DNA from: Oegoconia quadripuncta
Taxonomy: Eukaryota > Arthropoda > Insecta > Lepidoptera > Autostichidae
NCBI GenBank assembly: GCA_949316235.1
Contig: OX438751.1
Location: 22,382,801 to 22,446,800 of the forward strand
DNA: 64,000 nucleotides
Direction: 5' to 3'
Positions within the stretch are counted from its first letter, which is position 1; the number at the start of each line of letters is the position of its first letter. The position numbers and the translations under genes were made by a program. Below, in pieces: positions 1 through 11,544 of this stretch. The notes below the pieces were generated by a model. That model was not told where the DNA came from. It saw nothing but the letters and a program-made list of their open reading frames with translations, and searched no databases.

Positions 1-548
1 GTGGTAATGGCCGATTCTTGAGCGAGGAGCATTAATAAAGGTCCTTTCGAGCGAAAAGTCGCGGAAATGGCATCGGAACGCGATAGTGGAGTGCCTCGCG
101 TCATAGGGTTTGATAAGTGGTAGCGATGGAGGACGAAAGAGAAACGCTTTTGTTCAAACCGTATCGAAATCGAGAAGGTTAAAGGTGAATATTATAGACG
201 TAATTTAACGCGACAAGACATGTGTTGCGACAAGAAACAAAGGTATCAAGGGACCGATCAGCTGGTTTTCATTCAATAGGTTAGTTGATTCAGAGAGGGC
301 AATGCGGAGTGACATCTTGTTTAATTAATGCCTTCTAGACCAAGAAAAGAAAGACGGAGGACGCTATACGAGACAAGAGGTTTGACACAGAATTTGCACT
401 TGATGCAAAATATGCATGTAGGACAATGTGCATCCTCTCATAACGTTCAGGAAAGTGTCCCGATATGATGGTTGCTTTTTTTGTCATAGCACTGAAAATC
501 CTACCAATTATTACAAAATGTACACAGGTAAGTTGAAACAGATAGATA
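1..548. other. no recognised feature
   Basis: No coding, RNA or repeat signal was recognised. The short open frames here have no recognisable domain. Confidence 0.5.
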
Positions 549-733
549 TAGCGACTTCGTCCGCGTGGAAGATTTCATCAAAGACGATTCAGCAAAAAAA
601 ATTGTACATATGTTAATCCAGGTCCTAATCTGTCTACCAACCAAATTTCATCCGAATCCGTCCAGTCGTTTAGGCGTGCAGAGGTAACAAACATTCACAC
701 ATACAAAATTTCGCATTTATAATATTAGTTAGG
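549..733 (-). mobile_element. Helitron-like non-autonomous element, partial
   Basis: On the minus strand this reads from an AATATTATAAATGCG-type start to a GCGGACGAAGTCGC-type end, the arrangement of a very common lepidopteran repeat that I associate with Lep1-like Helitrons. The inner part contains the usual block read on + as AATTTCATCCGAATCCGTCC. The CTAG terminus is not clear in this copy. Other copies in the window are at 19528, 24492, 48618, 49304 and 50989. The superfamily assignment rests on the ends of the better copies. Confidence 0.55.
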
Positions 734-3700
734 ATAGGATAACACTTTATTAGCATTACAGTTACAGTGCCGTGTGGTTTCGGCACGTAAAAAGAATAGA
801 AAAATACCCGTCTCTTCCCGTCTTTTTCACCAGAAAAAATATTACAGAGCAAAGAAATATTATTATCATCTAGATATACCAAATCAACTGACAGATATGT
901 ATCTGCGAAACGGATTTCGAAAAAACATATCCAAGAACCACCGCTAGAAAATCTCCCAGTAAAAAAAAACCACATTCAACTCGGTTCACCCGTTTAAGAG
1001 GTACGGTGCCACAGACAGAAGCGATGAAACTTATAACACCCCTCTTTTTGCGTGGAGTGTTAAAAAGTAGATATGTTTATTCTGTATGTTGTTGAATTTA
1101 ATCAATAATTGTACTAAGTTATATTAGCGCTGTTTTTTTTTCATAGGCTAAGTATCACAATTAGAAAAGGGACAGTTTGTGTTTCGAGTTTATTTCTAAT
1201 GTCCGCAACCTTATTTCCCATTCTCCATGTATCGTATTCTCCTGAGGCTTGACTATTTGGCGAAAGAGCAACGCATATGCCAGTCTCTAATAGCGGTCAG
1301 TTACCCCGCAGGTTTTTGAGGGATACCCTAAATAGGCCGAGCCTCACTTCGGGCATTGTCGGTATTCGACCCGTGAAATAGGAATGCAAAGGCGATTTAC
1401 CAGGACGGCAGCTTAGATGAAGAGATAGAGAATTGTATATAACCTTAGGGTATTTTTGTTTAATTCTTTCCTTGCTCAATTTGTAAGGGAAAAAGATTAT
1501 TTACATAATACACTATTTGCTAAGCATAAGGTCGAATTCACTAGAAGAACCTAAATTAGCTATAGGAATAAGTGACTTGTCTTAACGGAACATAACACTT
1601 AACATTCTCAAAACCTTCAAGGTTGACTTTGGATATAGAGATAACTAGCAAAAAGGCCAAGGTGCACAATTTACCCAAGGAGAATATTGAACCAAGGTGG
1701 AAATTTAAATTAAAGAAAAGCATAACAACATAGAACTAGGATAATTTAATTGAGAAAGTAGATGCAAAAAAGTAAATACAAAGAAACAAACAGGGATCTT
1801 CAGAAGCGCAATATTTCTAACGTTGCGGAAGATTTTAAAAAACATTTGACTGTGACCTCTGGGAAATCAGACGTGGTTGTCCGGAACTAACCTGAGCCGC
1901 AAAAAGTGCCCCGGGACTCTGTAATATCAACTTTATTATAACTAGGACAGGGCTCATGACGGCTGCAAGAGATTTGTGGTCTGTAGGACGCGGCCACAGA
2001 AACAGCGATTTGTGGAGCTGACGGCAACCGATCGTTTACCGCTTTCTTGGCATTTACGACTCGGCTCGGATTTAGAGACTGTATGTGTCGAAATTCGAAA
2101 TACTTAAGACTTATACATTTTACAAGATTTCTAACAATGATTCTGGATGCTAACCATAAAAAGGTAGCCTAATGTTTTTTACCAAGTGAAAATTGTTTTG
2201 AGGGTGAGGGTGAGGATAATCGTGATCGCAGCATACACAGAGCAGGTGGTTTGGCGTTTGCACCTATTTTACGCTGCTTATGCTGCTGACCTTTACAGAT
2301 GTTCTGATTGATGATTTAAACTGAAGGGGCAATGCGCGCCCCACTTCCCAGTTTTGGAATGTAGGCAGTGATCACTGATAGGTATTGTTGCTTAGTGGTG
2401 CGACGATCCAGCGGCGTTCCCTGGGACAGGCTTATTTCCAGCAGTAGATTGGGATAGGCTGTGGGCGATGAGGATCTTAGGTCGTTCTTCCACTTTGTGG
2501 GTATCCACCCACAATCCGCACTTAGCTACGCTTGCTGGTACATGGTCTCCGCTCAAGAACATCAATGTCCCACCGGCAATCAGTTCTTAGAGCTATGCCC
2601 TACCCGCTGCCGCTTCAGCTTACTAATCCCCTGGGCTAAGACATGTCGGTGACTTTTGTTCTTCTAGGAATTTCTTCATTCCTGATTCGATCTTGTAGTG
2701 AAACGACTAACATCGCCCTTTCCTTTCCTTCCGTAACCTTAAGCTCTCTTATGAGGCCCATAGTGATAGACGACTAATCAGTGCCATAAATCGTCACTGG
2801 TAACACAAATTGATTAAAGACTCTCGTCTTTAAGCACCTAAGGAACATTTAGCATGCCGTTTCTTTTCCTCGCTAAGCGCTATTAATGTAAACCCAGCCT
2901 TACATAGAAAAGTGACCTGGGGTGTATTGTGGACGAACTTATCTACTGTAACGAACAAGCCATCTTGTTAAGATTTTCATTCGCAGATAATATTAAGAAG
3001 TTGGAACGACCAAGCTGAACTTTTTTTCTTTGAAACGTTCGGTAAATTGTTTTGTGAAAAGCAATACTAATAAGTGTTGCGTATTTTTTGCAGTTTTATG
3101 ACGTCATTAGTGGTCATGTTTTAAGTCAAGTGGAGAGCCACTACTGTAGACTAGAAAACTATATGGAAGGTGGAGCTAGTAATCCAAATTTTAGATCCAT
3201 ATCTTATAAACCTGTAAGTTTCTGGGAAAACTAATGCAGGCCGAGATATGCCTGGCAGTGAATGTTACGACTGAAATAGCTTTTGCTGCTTCGTGAATAT
3301 TGGGGGTAGGTGATCGGAGGTACTCATGAAAAGACTTGTGTGGGCTGGTTTCACTATAAAAAATGCCATAGTATTGTAACTGATTGATCCGCCCTTGGCT
3401 GTATTAAACTTCTATATAAAAAAGTTGGTTAAAAGGTCCAAAGTAAGTTTTCATGGCGCTGTAATAATGGAAAGTCTTGAGGACTCCTATAAACCTGTCT
3501 TGTAAATATACGAACAATTTAGTCTCACACCAGAAACATTAGTCTCAATGACACATTCATACACACAAAACCTTTCACTAAGCAAGATTACCTAGAAAAT
3601 TACGTATTTTGCGAGCGTATTAGAGGTTATACGACTCGATGCGAGAGAGGCGTCGGGCAATGAAATCACAAGTTCTGTGGGAGCCTTTTTAAATTATTGC

Positions 3701-4371
3701 GTCTTCATGAAGACAATTTAGGGAATGTATTGTTGGGAGAGGGTACGCCAATCCCGGGGATTACTGGGTGGAACGGAAGGGGGGGGTGTGCAAAACAATG
3801 TTTTCTTACGTCATGTGTGCGGAAATGCGCGAAGCATTTCCTTTTTGTGAGCACATTGAAAAGAAGCTCGAAAATGCGTTCCTTTTAAATACTAACATAA
3901 AGTTGCAGTAAAGTAGTTACTATTTGTATCATGCAATTTATCTAAGTGCTTTAATAACTTAACTGACGCTAATCAAAGAGTTCGTGACTATGGAGACCCC
4001 TTTGCTGCGGCCCGTGATCATTCTACGGAACGAAATGTATAATAGCACAATTTCTTCGCAGAAATGGAGTTACTTTATTGTGAAAGTACCTACTAACGTT
4101 CGAAAGTCTTTAAGGAGGTACACGGTTACGTTATGTTCCGTCCTATGGATAAAGAACACTATAAATGTAATCGAATCAGGCTTTACGGAAATCCATCTAC
4201 AGACCCGCATCCTTATTGACTAACTGCAATGGGAATGGACCAACTCATTTGCCATTGGTGGACTTTGAAAATTCAAGCCTTACTATTTGTCGATTTTGGC
4301 AGTTGGTTCCCACTGAATTTACACAATAATGGTACTGTTGCAATCAACTACGTAGTACGGTGCTCCTTCAT
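734..4371. other. gene-free stretch with small repeat remnants
   Basis: No supported gene. Bases 1015-1066 contain CACCCCTCTTTTTGCG followed by a GTTAAAA-like end, matching the terminal part of repeat D as seen near 28985, 51380 and 56600. Bases about 2400-2470 contain a 'ccagcagtagattggg' stretch resembling lepidopteran LINE 3' ends. The remainder looks like unique or strongly decayed DNA. Confidence 0.4.
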
Positions 4372-4647
4372 GATGCCTGGTGTAGAAGCGTAATGATGCC
4401 TAGTGTAGAGGCGTAATGACGCCTAGTGTGGAGGCGTAATGATGTCTAGTGTAGAGGAGTAACTATGTCTAGTGTGGAGGCGTAATGATGCCTAGTGTAG
4501 AGGCGTATTGATGCCTAGTGTAGAGGTGTAATGATGCCTAGTGTAGAGGCGTAATGATGCCTAGTGTAGAGGCGTAATGATGCCTAGTGTAGAGGCGTAA
4601 TGATGCCTAGTGTAGAGGCGTAATGATGCCTAGTATAGAGGCGTAAT
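4372..4647. repeat. 23-bp minisatellite, 12 tandem copies
   Basis: Twelve head-to-tail units of 23 bp, each beginning GATGCCTAGTGTAGAGG and ending CGTAAT, fill exactly 276 bp. The 3' half is nearly uniform; the first five units carry most of the substitutions (for example GATGTC for GATGCC, or GGAG for GAGG). Each unit contains in-frame stops, so this is not coding repeat sequence. Confidence 0.95.
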
Positions 4648-6512
4648 GCGTTGAATTTGTTGCTGACTTGTTGATTTGTGTTAGTGCCTAAATACTTCAA
4701 AGCGAAAGTCGATAGTTATTGTGTGATGAGTTGATGACTTATGGTACTGAACCGTGGTCTGTGCCTATGGACCTCATAAGAAAGCTGGCCACATAACGAG
4801 CTATGTAGAGAGTAGTGCTTGGAATGAAGAAATTCATAGGAGAACGAGTCACCAACATAGCCCAGTGGATTCGCCAGCTACAATGGCAGTGGGTAGATAT
4901 AGCTCACAAAGGCATTAAAGTTCTGCTGGGGAAACCAAATAGGTACCGCGGACGTTCTGTTGTTGATATTTTATGAGGTGTAGCGATTTCCCCATTCTTG
5001 TATGTGTTTTTGTCGGAGGGCAGTGAACTTTAGCCTCTACAGTTTGAAGGCATTTTGGTCAACCGCAGGCATTGTTGGCAAAATAAGCTAGACCGTATTT
5101 TTTTTTTTAGTATTGGCAAGTAATTGTTATATATAACTCGTGGAGCAGTCGCATTTGCTATTCGACTGACACAAATTCACCAATCCGCACTGGATTCTTG
5201 TGTTTGATTATAATCCATATCCTCTCCTAGTGAGACAAGGTTGTGCCCCAATAGTGGACACTTAAGATGAGGTAAACATCACGCTAAAGAATTCGAACTA
5301 TAATGCTTCAGCTGCGACCCACCGTACTCAATGATTCCAAATGTATTTAATACAGAAGCAATTGACCTAGCTAAAAGAAGATAAATTAGCGTACAGGCAA
5401 TTTCATTAGGCTTAAGATAACATAGACCACGGTTCAATTACAGTCTGCCGCATTGTTACTGTTATTAATGGAGCCGGCCGCAAAGACAAAGCTCGGCCAT
5501 TGTTGTCGGAATTTGGGATAACTCGCGGTTTTTGATCAACTTAGTTGAGAATTAATATGGCTTATTGCCGAATGTTGTCGACCTCTGAAATTGCAGCTAG
5601 TTGTGTAAAACCTTTAAATATTATGAGACTTCTGTCATATAAGATGCGATTCAATTAGATAAACATAAGATAAAATTTATTTCAGAATAACGAATCAAAA
5701 TGTAAATTGAGCGTAGTAAAACAAAATAATTTAATTCTGATAACATGTCAAAGAAATCTTAATTAGGTTATTTAAAGTAATTTAAATAATAATTAATATG
5801 CAATTAAAGAATAAAAAGTAAAGTAGGACTCTTGATAATAAACTGATATTGCGACTTGGAAAGCTCGAAGGTGATCCTTTTGAATAGATTTCGTTTTCTT
5901 CTTAAAGAATATGAACAATATCGAAATAATTTATGATACAAATAATTGTACTAATGTTAAAATTCATAAATATTTGTATGCCGTTAAAAATGTCCAAATG
6001 TGCGATATAATCACTAATATGTACACTATAGCGAATAAAGTATTTGTGTATAGACGTCAACAAATTACGTCTTCTGGTTTTGTTGTTATGAGTTATTCTC
6101 TATTATACAGAGATTAACCTTGCAAATATATTAAACTAGGTTAAGAACAAAGGCATTAAACCCGCGTTTTACACGACATTAAGCAAAACATACAAAAGCT
6201 AGCTCGCCGTAGTTCGCTATAATTAATTCAATATGCATCCATGGATGTGCGCTTGCACCGTATACATGAATATTATATTACGTAAGAGATAAAATGCTAA
6301 TCCTCGAGATGCATATATAACCAGGACTAAATTAGAAGGCTGATAAGTTGGCAATTGCATTTGCGGAATTAAATTGGTGCTTAGATACATGTTGTGTTGG
6401 TTTAATTTGGTAATGAATAGATTGTAGAAAGGGTGAACTGATACTGAACTGACTAATTGTACGTAAATATTTGTGTACTTCAAATTATAATAGTCCAGTA
6501 AGGATACACTTT
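4648..6512. other. gene-free, AT-rich stretch
   Basis: No supported gene. Bases about 5150-5235 contain a degenerate CACCAATCCGCACTGG segment like those at 26150, 42190 and 48360, a piece of a dispersed SINE or LINE tail. Bases 5640-6120 are strongly AT-rich without other recognisable structure. Confidence 0.4.
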
Positions 6513-6514
6513 TA

Positions 6515-7022
6515 ACTTCCTATAATTTTAAAGGCCGTGATTTTTTGCACATGGATAGAGTACCTGTCAGTGATATAATAAATAGAAATTCTAACAAATC
6601 GGTAGCTTGCTTTAGTTAAAATATACATATTTAGTAATAAAACATAGACTATATGATTAAAATTACCACTTTGAATTACATTGCGTCGGAGAATATACTT
6701 AGTATCCCTGTAACTATTTTCAAAAAAATCGAGCAATAACTTCTTTATAATTATGAAAAATTTCACCGAGGGCAAATATCACGATTCAATAAACAATTTT
6801 TAGAAAATATAAAGTAGCTATTGATTAATTTTTTAGAAGATCTTCTGCAACGCAATGAAGTGCACAGTGGTAACTTTAATTTAATAATGTAAGTTTTATA
6901 ACTAAATACCTACACTATACCTGAAGCAAACTCCTGACCCGTTAGAAAATATTTTTTACAATATCACTGATAGGTACTCTGTCTATGTACAACAAATCAG
7001 GGCCTTTAAGATTATAGGAAGT
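6515..7022. mobile_element. 508-bp MITE with long terminal inverted repeats
   Basis: The first and last roughly 65 bp are inverted copies. The left end reads ACTTCCTATAATTTTAAAGG and the right end, reverse-complemented, ACTTCCTATAATCTTAAAGG, and matching continues through a GTACCT..CAGTGATAT segment. Both ends are bordered by TA (6513-6514 and 7023-7024), consistent with a Tc1/mariner-type target duplication. The AT-rich interior has no transposase frame, so the copy is non-autonomous. Assignment to Tc1/mariner is an inference from the TA flanks. Confidence 0.65.
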
Positions 7023-7227
7023 TACACCCCTAAATATGCATGTGTTGACGGGACTGTAAGTGACTAGTATAGCTTTGTTATCACTTGTGTACTTACGTCT
7101 GTAATAATATGTATTTATTGAACAAAACTTCAGTGTAAGCTATTGTAAGAGAGTGACATGCTGTTTGTGTAGGTACCTAATAAAACAAAAAAGAATATGT
7201 ATGTGCCCAGTCTTTGTCCTAATGTAT

Positions 7228-7504
7228 CACGTGTTTGGTGTAGTGGTTAGAAACTCTGCTACTATACCAAATGGTCGCGGGTTCGAATCCCTCTAGGGGC
7301 ATTATGTTTGTATGGTGAATACAAACATGTGTTCCCGAGTTATGGATGTTTCTCATTTATAGATGTATTTATTTACAAAAAAAAATGTATTTGTGTAGTT
7401 TATCAACCATCTAGTATCCATAACACAAGCCTAGATGCTTACTGTGGACCTAGATGGCGCTGTGTGTTTGTGCAAAGACATTTATTATTATTATTTATTA
7501 TCAC
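7228..7504 (+). mobile_element. SINE-A, near full length
   Basis: A tRNA-like head carries a box A-like TGGTGTAGTGG at 7236-7246 and a perfect box B GGTTCGAATCC at 7280-7290. A body follows (CGAGTTATGGATGTTT, then AACCATCT..GTATCC, then a GATGGCGCTGTGTG segment), with a TTATTATT-type 3' tail. The head does not fold as a complete functional tRNA and the same unit recurs many times in the window, so it is a polymerase III SINE rather than a tRNA gene. Confidence 0.88.
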
Positions 7505-7573
7505 GGGAGTAATGCGTGATCCGATTTGTAGTTTTTGTATATTGAAGACTAAACGATGGGCAGGTTATTAACC

Positions 7574-7770
7574 ATGATTGACGAAAATCGGGTAAGTCGT
7601 TCTGAAGATATTTAGCTTTTAACATAGTTTTTTGGAGTATTTGGATCGTCCACAGTCTTTCACGAGTTTTTTTAATTATGATTTTTTTTATATTTTATAA
7701 AAAACTCTAGGGTAGGTTAGCTACTGGATGTTATAATCATTTTTATCTCGGGGTTTTACATAAATAAATA
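7574..7770. repeat. repeat D fragment
   Basis: Contains the GAAAATCGGGTAAGTCGTTC and AGATATTTAGCTTTTAACAT segments shared with 28491-28600, 32275-32350, 54707-54760, 56205-56265 and 57590-57660. It is a dispersed family without a frame; only the left part is present here. Confidence 0.5.
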
Positions 7771-7783
7771 AATACAAATATCC

Positions 7784-7899
7784 TTATTATTTTTGTAGTA
7801 TATCAACCATCTGATATCCACAACACAAGCCTAAAGTTGCTTAAAGTGGAACTAGATGGCATTGTGTGTATGTCCAAGGATATTTATTTATATTTAAAT
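7784..7899 (+). mobile_element. SINE-A, 5'-truncated
   Basis: Only the 3' half remains: the ATCAACCATCT..ATCCACAACACAAGCC block, the AGATGGCATTGTGTG block and the TATTTATTTA tail. The tRNA-like head is absent. Confidence 0.8.
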
Positions 7900-7957
7900 A
7901 CAAGAAAATAACAAAAATGTCGACAAAAACCCATAAAAGTTCTATAAATAATAATAA

Positions 7958-8224
7958 AAATAAATAAATATCCTCGAACATGCACACAACGCCATCTAGT
8001 TCCACATAAAGCAACTATAGGCTTGTGTTGTGGATACCAGATGAGTGATAGACTACATAAATACATTTTTTTGTAAATAAATACTTATTATAAATGAAAA
8101 CATCCATAACTCCGGTACACATGTCCGTATTCATCACACAAACATATGCCCCTAGCGGGATTCGAACCCGCGACCTTTTGGTATAGTGGTCAGAGTTGCT
8201 AACCACTACACCAAATAGGTCGTC
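7958..8224 (-). mobile_element. SINE-A, near full length
   Basis: A full SINE-A on the minus strand. The box B complement GGATTCGAACC lies near 8158-8168 and the box A complement CCACTACACCA near 8203-8213, followed by the conserved outer GACGACCTATTTGG start (minus orientation). It faces the + copy at 7228-7504 and lies just downstream of the fragment at 7784, so three pieces of the family occur within 1 kb. Confidence 0.88.
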
Positions 8225-8871
8225 AATGAATAATGTATAAATCTGTAACCGGCTATACTTTCAGTAAATATCATATATTGTAATTAGTATTAGTAATTGT
8301 TGTTGATTTTCCCTTGAAATAGAGAAGTAAAATTATTATCGTCTTGATCTTGTCTCCCAGGAGAAGACAAAAATCCTAATGACAAAGCCACCAGTGAGTG
8401 GACTAACGGGTCAAACGTTGTTCGTTGATTAGAGTATTGCAACTGAGTCACAAATGCAATACTAGTATATTTTGTTACCAAAAAAGGTATAACAATATTA
8501 TTCACATTTTAAAATAACGTGGACAGAAAAATATAGCGGTCCGCGAAAATATTTTTAAAATCACACCTTCCATTCTTGTGTATATTCTTTTTTGACGGAG
8601 CGAGTCCGCATCAGCTCGGGCGGTAGCGAACTATGGCGAGGATGCGTGCGTATCGGTCGATGATTAGATCGATATGCATAGGAAGTTATGTACTGGACAA
8701 TAATTCCCTTGTATAAACAATACAGCATATTTGATTGATAGTTTTTCATACATATCCTTATATGACGTCCGTTTAGATTAACACGAGTTTCTACACGTAA
8801 TACGCAACTTGAATAAGCATCGGCTTATGGAATCCAATTCCAATCGTGGAAATAGCGGCATCTGGGGTTCT
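8225..8871. other. no recognised gene
   Basis: No supported gene. A TCTCCCAGGAGAAGACAAA segment at about 8353-8372 loosely resembles the start of repeat E at 51833 and 60208. The rest looks unique. Confidence 0.4.
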
Positions 8872-9004
8872 ATTACATAATTTCATCGTTATCGTCATCG
8901 ATTACGTTCTGACATGTGATTGGTAGGTCCATCGCTCGCTCGGCAATTTAACGGTTCCTCATTGGTTAACGTAATCGATAACGATACCGATGAAGTTACG
9001 TAAT
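8872..9004. repeat. 133-bp fold-back element, 37-bp arms
   Basis: Left arm 8872-8908 and right arm 8968-9004 are inverted copies with only a few mismatches. Both contain CATCG, ATCGTTATCG-like and CGATTACGTT segments. A spacer of about 59 bp separates them. The arms are rich in CGATA/TATCG and CATCG. It is most likely a small MITE, though no target duplication was identified. Confidence 0.6.
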
Positions 9005-9669
9005 CTAAGGGCTGATCGGAGCCGACCGCATAGCGCGGAATCCGCGAGCAGCTACGACTACTACGAGGATTCTTTTTACATGGAAATATGTACTATAATC
9101 TAATAGGGACAGATTTAATTTTCTTTTGTTACGTTGTAAATTGCGTTTCCGTCCCGATACGATTCGCAGTCAGTGTAAACCCCACCTTAGGGTGGTCAGA
9201 TGTTCTGTATATTTAGAGCGCAATGAAAATTTTTGGGTAACCCTAGATCTACCGAATTTTTATTTGGAGCTCCTAATTAATTTTAAAATCAATTAAACAA
9301 TATTGAATGGCGTTAAAATGCCATTCGAAGTCACGGAAGCGGATTGTAATAAAATTTCAACTGTCGGTAAGTTTTAAACGGGCTGAAGCGGGGTCGGCAA
9401 CGTTCGGCAACGCATTACCGGCAATTCATCAAACCCAGCTCCAACTTTACCGTTTTCACTGTTTAATTCACTTTCAGAAGTTGACGCTGGGATGTTGAGA
9501 CACTGGAAGGGTTCGCTTAGCTAACCGATTTTGGGCCTGTATTCGATTCGTGGTCCGATCAATTCGATATTGGAAAGTCTCCGATGTGCCTTACATTCTA
9601 ATTAAATATGCAATATCTAGATTATATACCCATGGGTCTACTATGGGTACCAAAATATTGGCCGATATA
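9005..9669. other. no recognised gene
   Basis: Probably single-copy DNA. No frame or repeat was recognised. Confidence 0.4.
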
Positions 9670-10081
9670 TTGGGTCTTTACCTAAGAAATTGGAGTTTTT
9701 TTTCTTCGTTAATCATTTGTACCAATTCCTGCGATTTTCAAAGCTATATCCTATTTGGAAAATGGAATATTATTTCAAGGTTTCACATGAAATATTTTTT
9801 TAATTTCTGGGCTAAATCACATAATAAAAAAAATTTGAACAGAGCTCTTTTCATGTGCTTCCCATAATCATTTCTTAGATTCGCTGAAACTTTTATAAAG
9901 CGGTTACTTTTAAAAATTAACACTGCCTATACTCAACTTAATGTAATCCGATAATACACACAAAGTTTAGCTACATTTGGATTTGCCGTTCCCAAAAAAA
10001 AAATCAAAAATGTTTGCATGGAGAAGACAGTCTTAATGAAATTCTTCATACAAAACGCCAATTTCATAGGTAAGGACCTAA
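9670..10081. mobile_element. mariner-like MITE, copy 1
   Basis: Inverted termini TTGGGTCTTTACC (left) and TTAGGTCCTTACC (right, reverse-complemented) are each flanked by TA (9668-9669 and 10082-10083), the target choice of Tc1/mariner elements. The interior is AT-rich and non-coding. Copy 2 at 29005-29383 and the truncated copy 3 at 39886-40151 align along most of the length, in the opposite orientation. With about 412 bp and no transposase it must have depended on an enzyme encoded elsewhere. Confidence 0.8.
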
Positions 10082-11123
10082 TATGTAAGTAGCTATGATC
10101 TCCAATCTCACTTATGTTAAATGAAGTTGAGCCGAGACCTTATCTTAAAATGCTGGTACACATAATGTTATTAACATCTACGCTTATGAAAGCCACTCTA
10201 TGCTTCTTCCAGTGTCTCATTATCTCTCTGTCGGTTACAAAAAGATCATCATTTGCCGTTACTTCAACGCACGGAGTACTTCACGCAACTTCCACGTTAG
10301 ATTATCAATTGCCAGGCAGAAACTGGTGTTCGGTGCTAACTTTGATCGACTTTTCACTTGCGATTGAATTTGGAATGAGCTCTCTGAATATACAAACTCT
10401 TTGAAACGTATGGTTTCGGCAAAGAAAAAAAGCGTAACTGTATATTTAGTCAGTCACTTTGTTTGTGTCAAATATGTCGCAAATTCTTCGCAACGTTCAG
10501 TATTTTTGCGAAAACGCACATATACAATTATAGATAAATATGATATTTAATTGAATTTGTGAATGTAACCAGAAAATATTGTTAAATACTTTTAGATATT
10601 ATTTTTATCTCCAATTTTATAAATGCGATTTTGAAAAAATAGTGAAGATCATCATTATATTAAGGGATTTAATATTAGTTTTGACAAACAAAATGGCTGA
10701 TATAATAACAACAGCAGTGAAGCCATCTGATCCTATCGTCAGTAACTTTATAAGGAAATGATGAACGCGCCGACCTGTCAAAGCGGTGACCCTGACATAT
10801 TTGATAGTACCGCCTCAAAGTGGAGATGCAGTCATAGGAGGCACATATTTTAGCAGCTCATGTGACTCTCCTGCTGGTGCACTCTGGAGGTTAGCTATTT
10901 GCTTTACACTCATTAAAAGACATTTCGACTTGTTAGTTAATCGAGTAGAAGCTTGTACTAGGTACCTACATATATAATATGGCAGTGATCAGAGGCGGCT
11001 ATAAATACGTAGTTATATAAATATGTACGTAAGTAGTTGTGAGAAATACAGTGTGGTATGAGATGAGATCGACAGTTACATATCGGCAAATGCCCAGGTA
11101 GGCACTAACTACTCATCAGATAA
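10082..11123. other. no recognised gene
   Basis: No supported gene. The 96-codon frame at 10114-10404 has no recognisable domain and is treated as chance. Confidence 0.4.
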
Positions 11124-11541
11124 GGGGCCGTCCATAAATTACGTCATCGATTTTTTCAGATTTTAGACCCCCCCCCCTCCCCCTATAATCATCCTATCGT
11201 CATTTCTTAATGACCCCCCCCCTTCTCCCAAAATTGACGTCATTACTAGTTTGACAAAATAAAACATTGCAGATTTGAGAAAAATAGGGTATTATATGAT
11301 TAAAACACTTGGTTATAGAATCACCTTTTATTATATTTACTTTGGCAATAATCATTGATATAATATAAATACAGCTAGTATTTTACTAGGTGTGCTGGAA
11401 GAAATTTCTTTTTAGAAATAATCTTTTTGTATGTGAAAAATAAACTATAAATAAATAAATAAGAATGACCTCAAAACACCCCCCCCCCCCATCTATCATT
11501 TACCGTCATAATTTAGAATTACGTAATATATGGACGGCCCC
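11124..11541. mobile_element. Harbinger-like MITE with poly-C tracts
   Basis: Termini GGGGCCGTCCATAAATTACG (left) and GGGGCCGTCCATATATTACG (right, reverse-complemented) are bordered by TAA on both sides (11121-11123 and 11542-11544). A 3-bp TWA target duplication is typical of PIF/Harbinger. Three long C runs (about 11167-11185, 11213-11222 and 11479-11491) sit just inside the two ends. The middle, about 11389-11462, ends in an AAATAAATAAAT tract and may be a nested retroelement tail. No transposase frame is present. Confidence 0.7.
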
Positions 11542-11544
11542 TAA

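Noticed and set aside
4372..4647. CRISPR-like array
   Set aside because: The units are contiguous with no spacers and the context is eukaryotic; it is a minisatellite.
6223..6775. 86- and 87-codon minus-strand frames
   Set aside because: The second lies in the long-TIR MITE and neither has a recognisable domain.
7228..7300. tRNA-like sequence with perfect box B, as at 8150-8220, 27864-27940, 38520-38590, 52916-52992, 54915-54986 and others
   Set aside because: No matching acceptor stem, and each is fused to the same body and tail; these are SINE heads, not tRNA genes.
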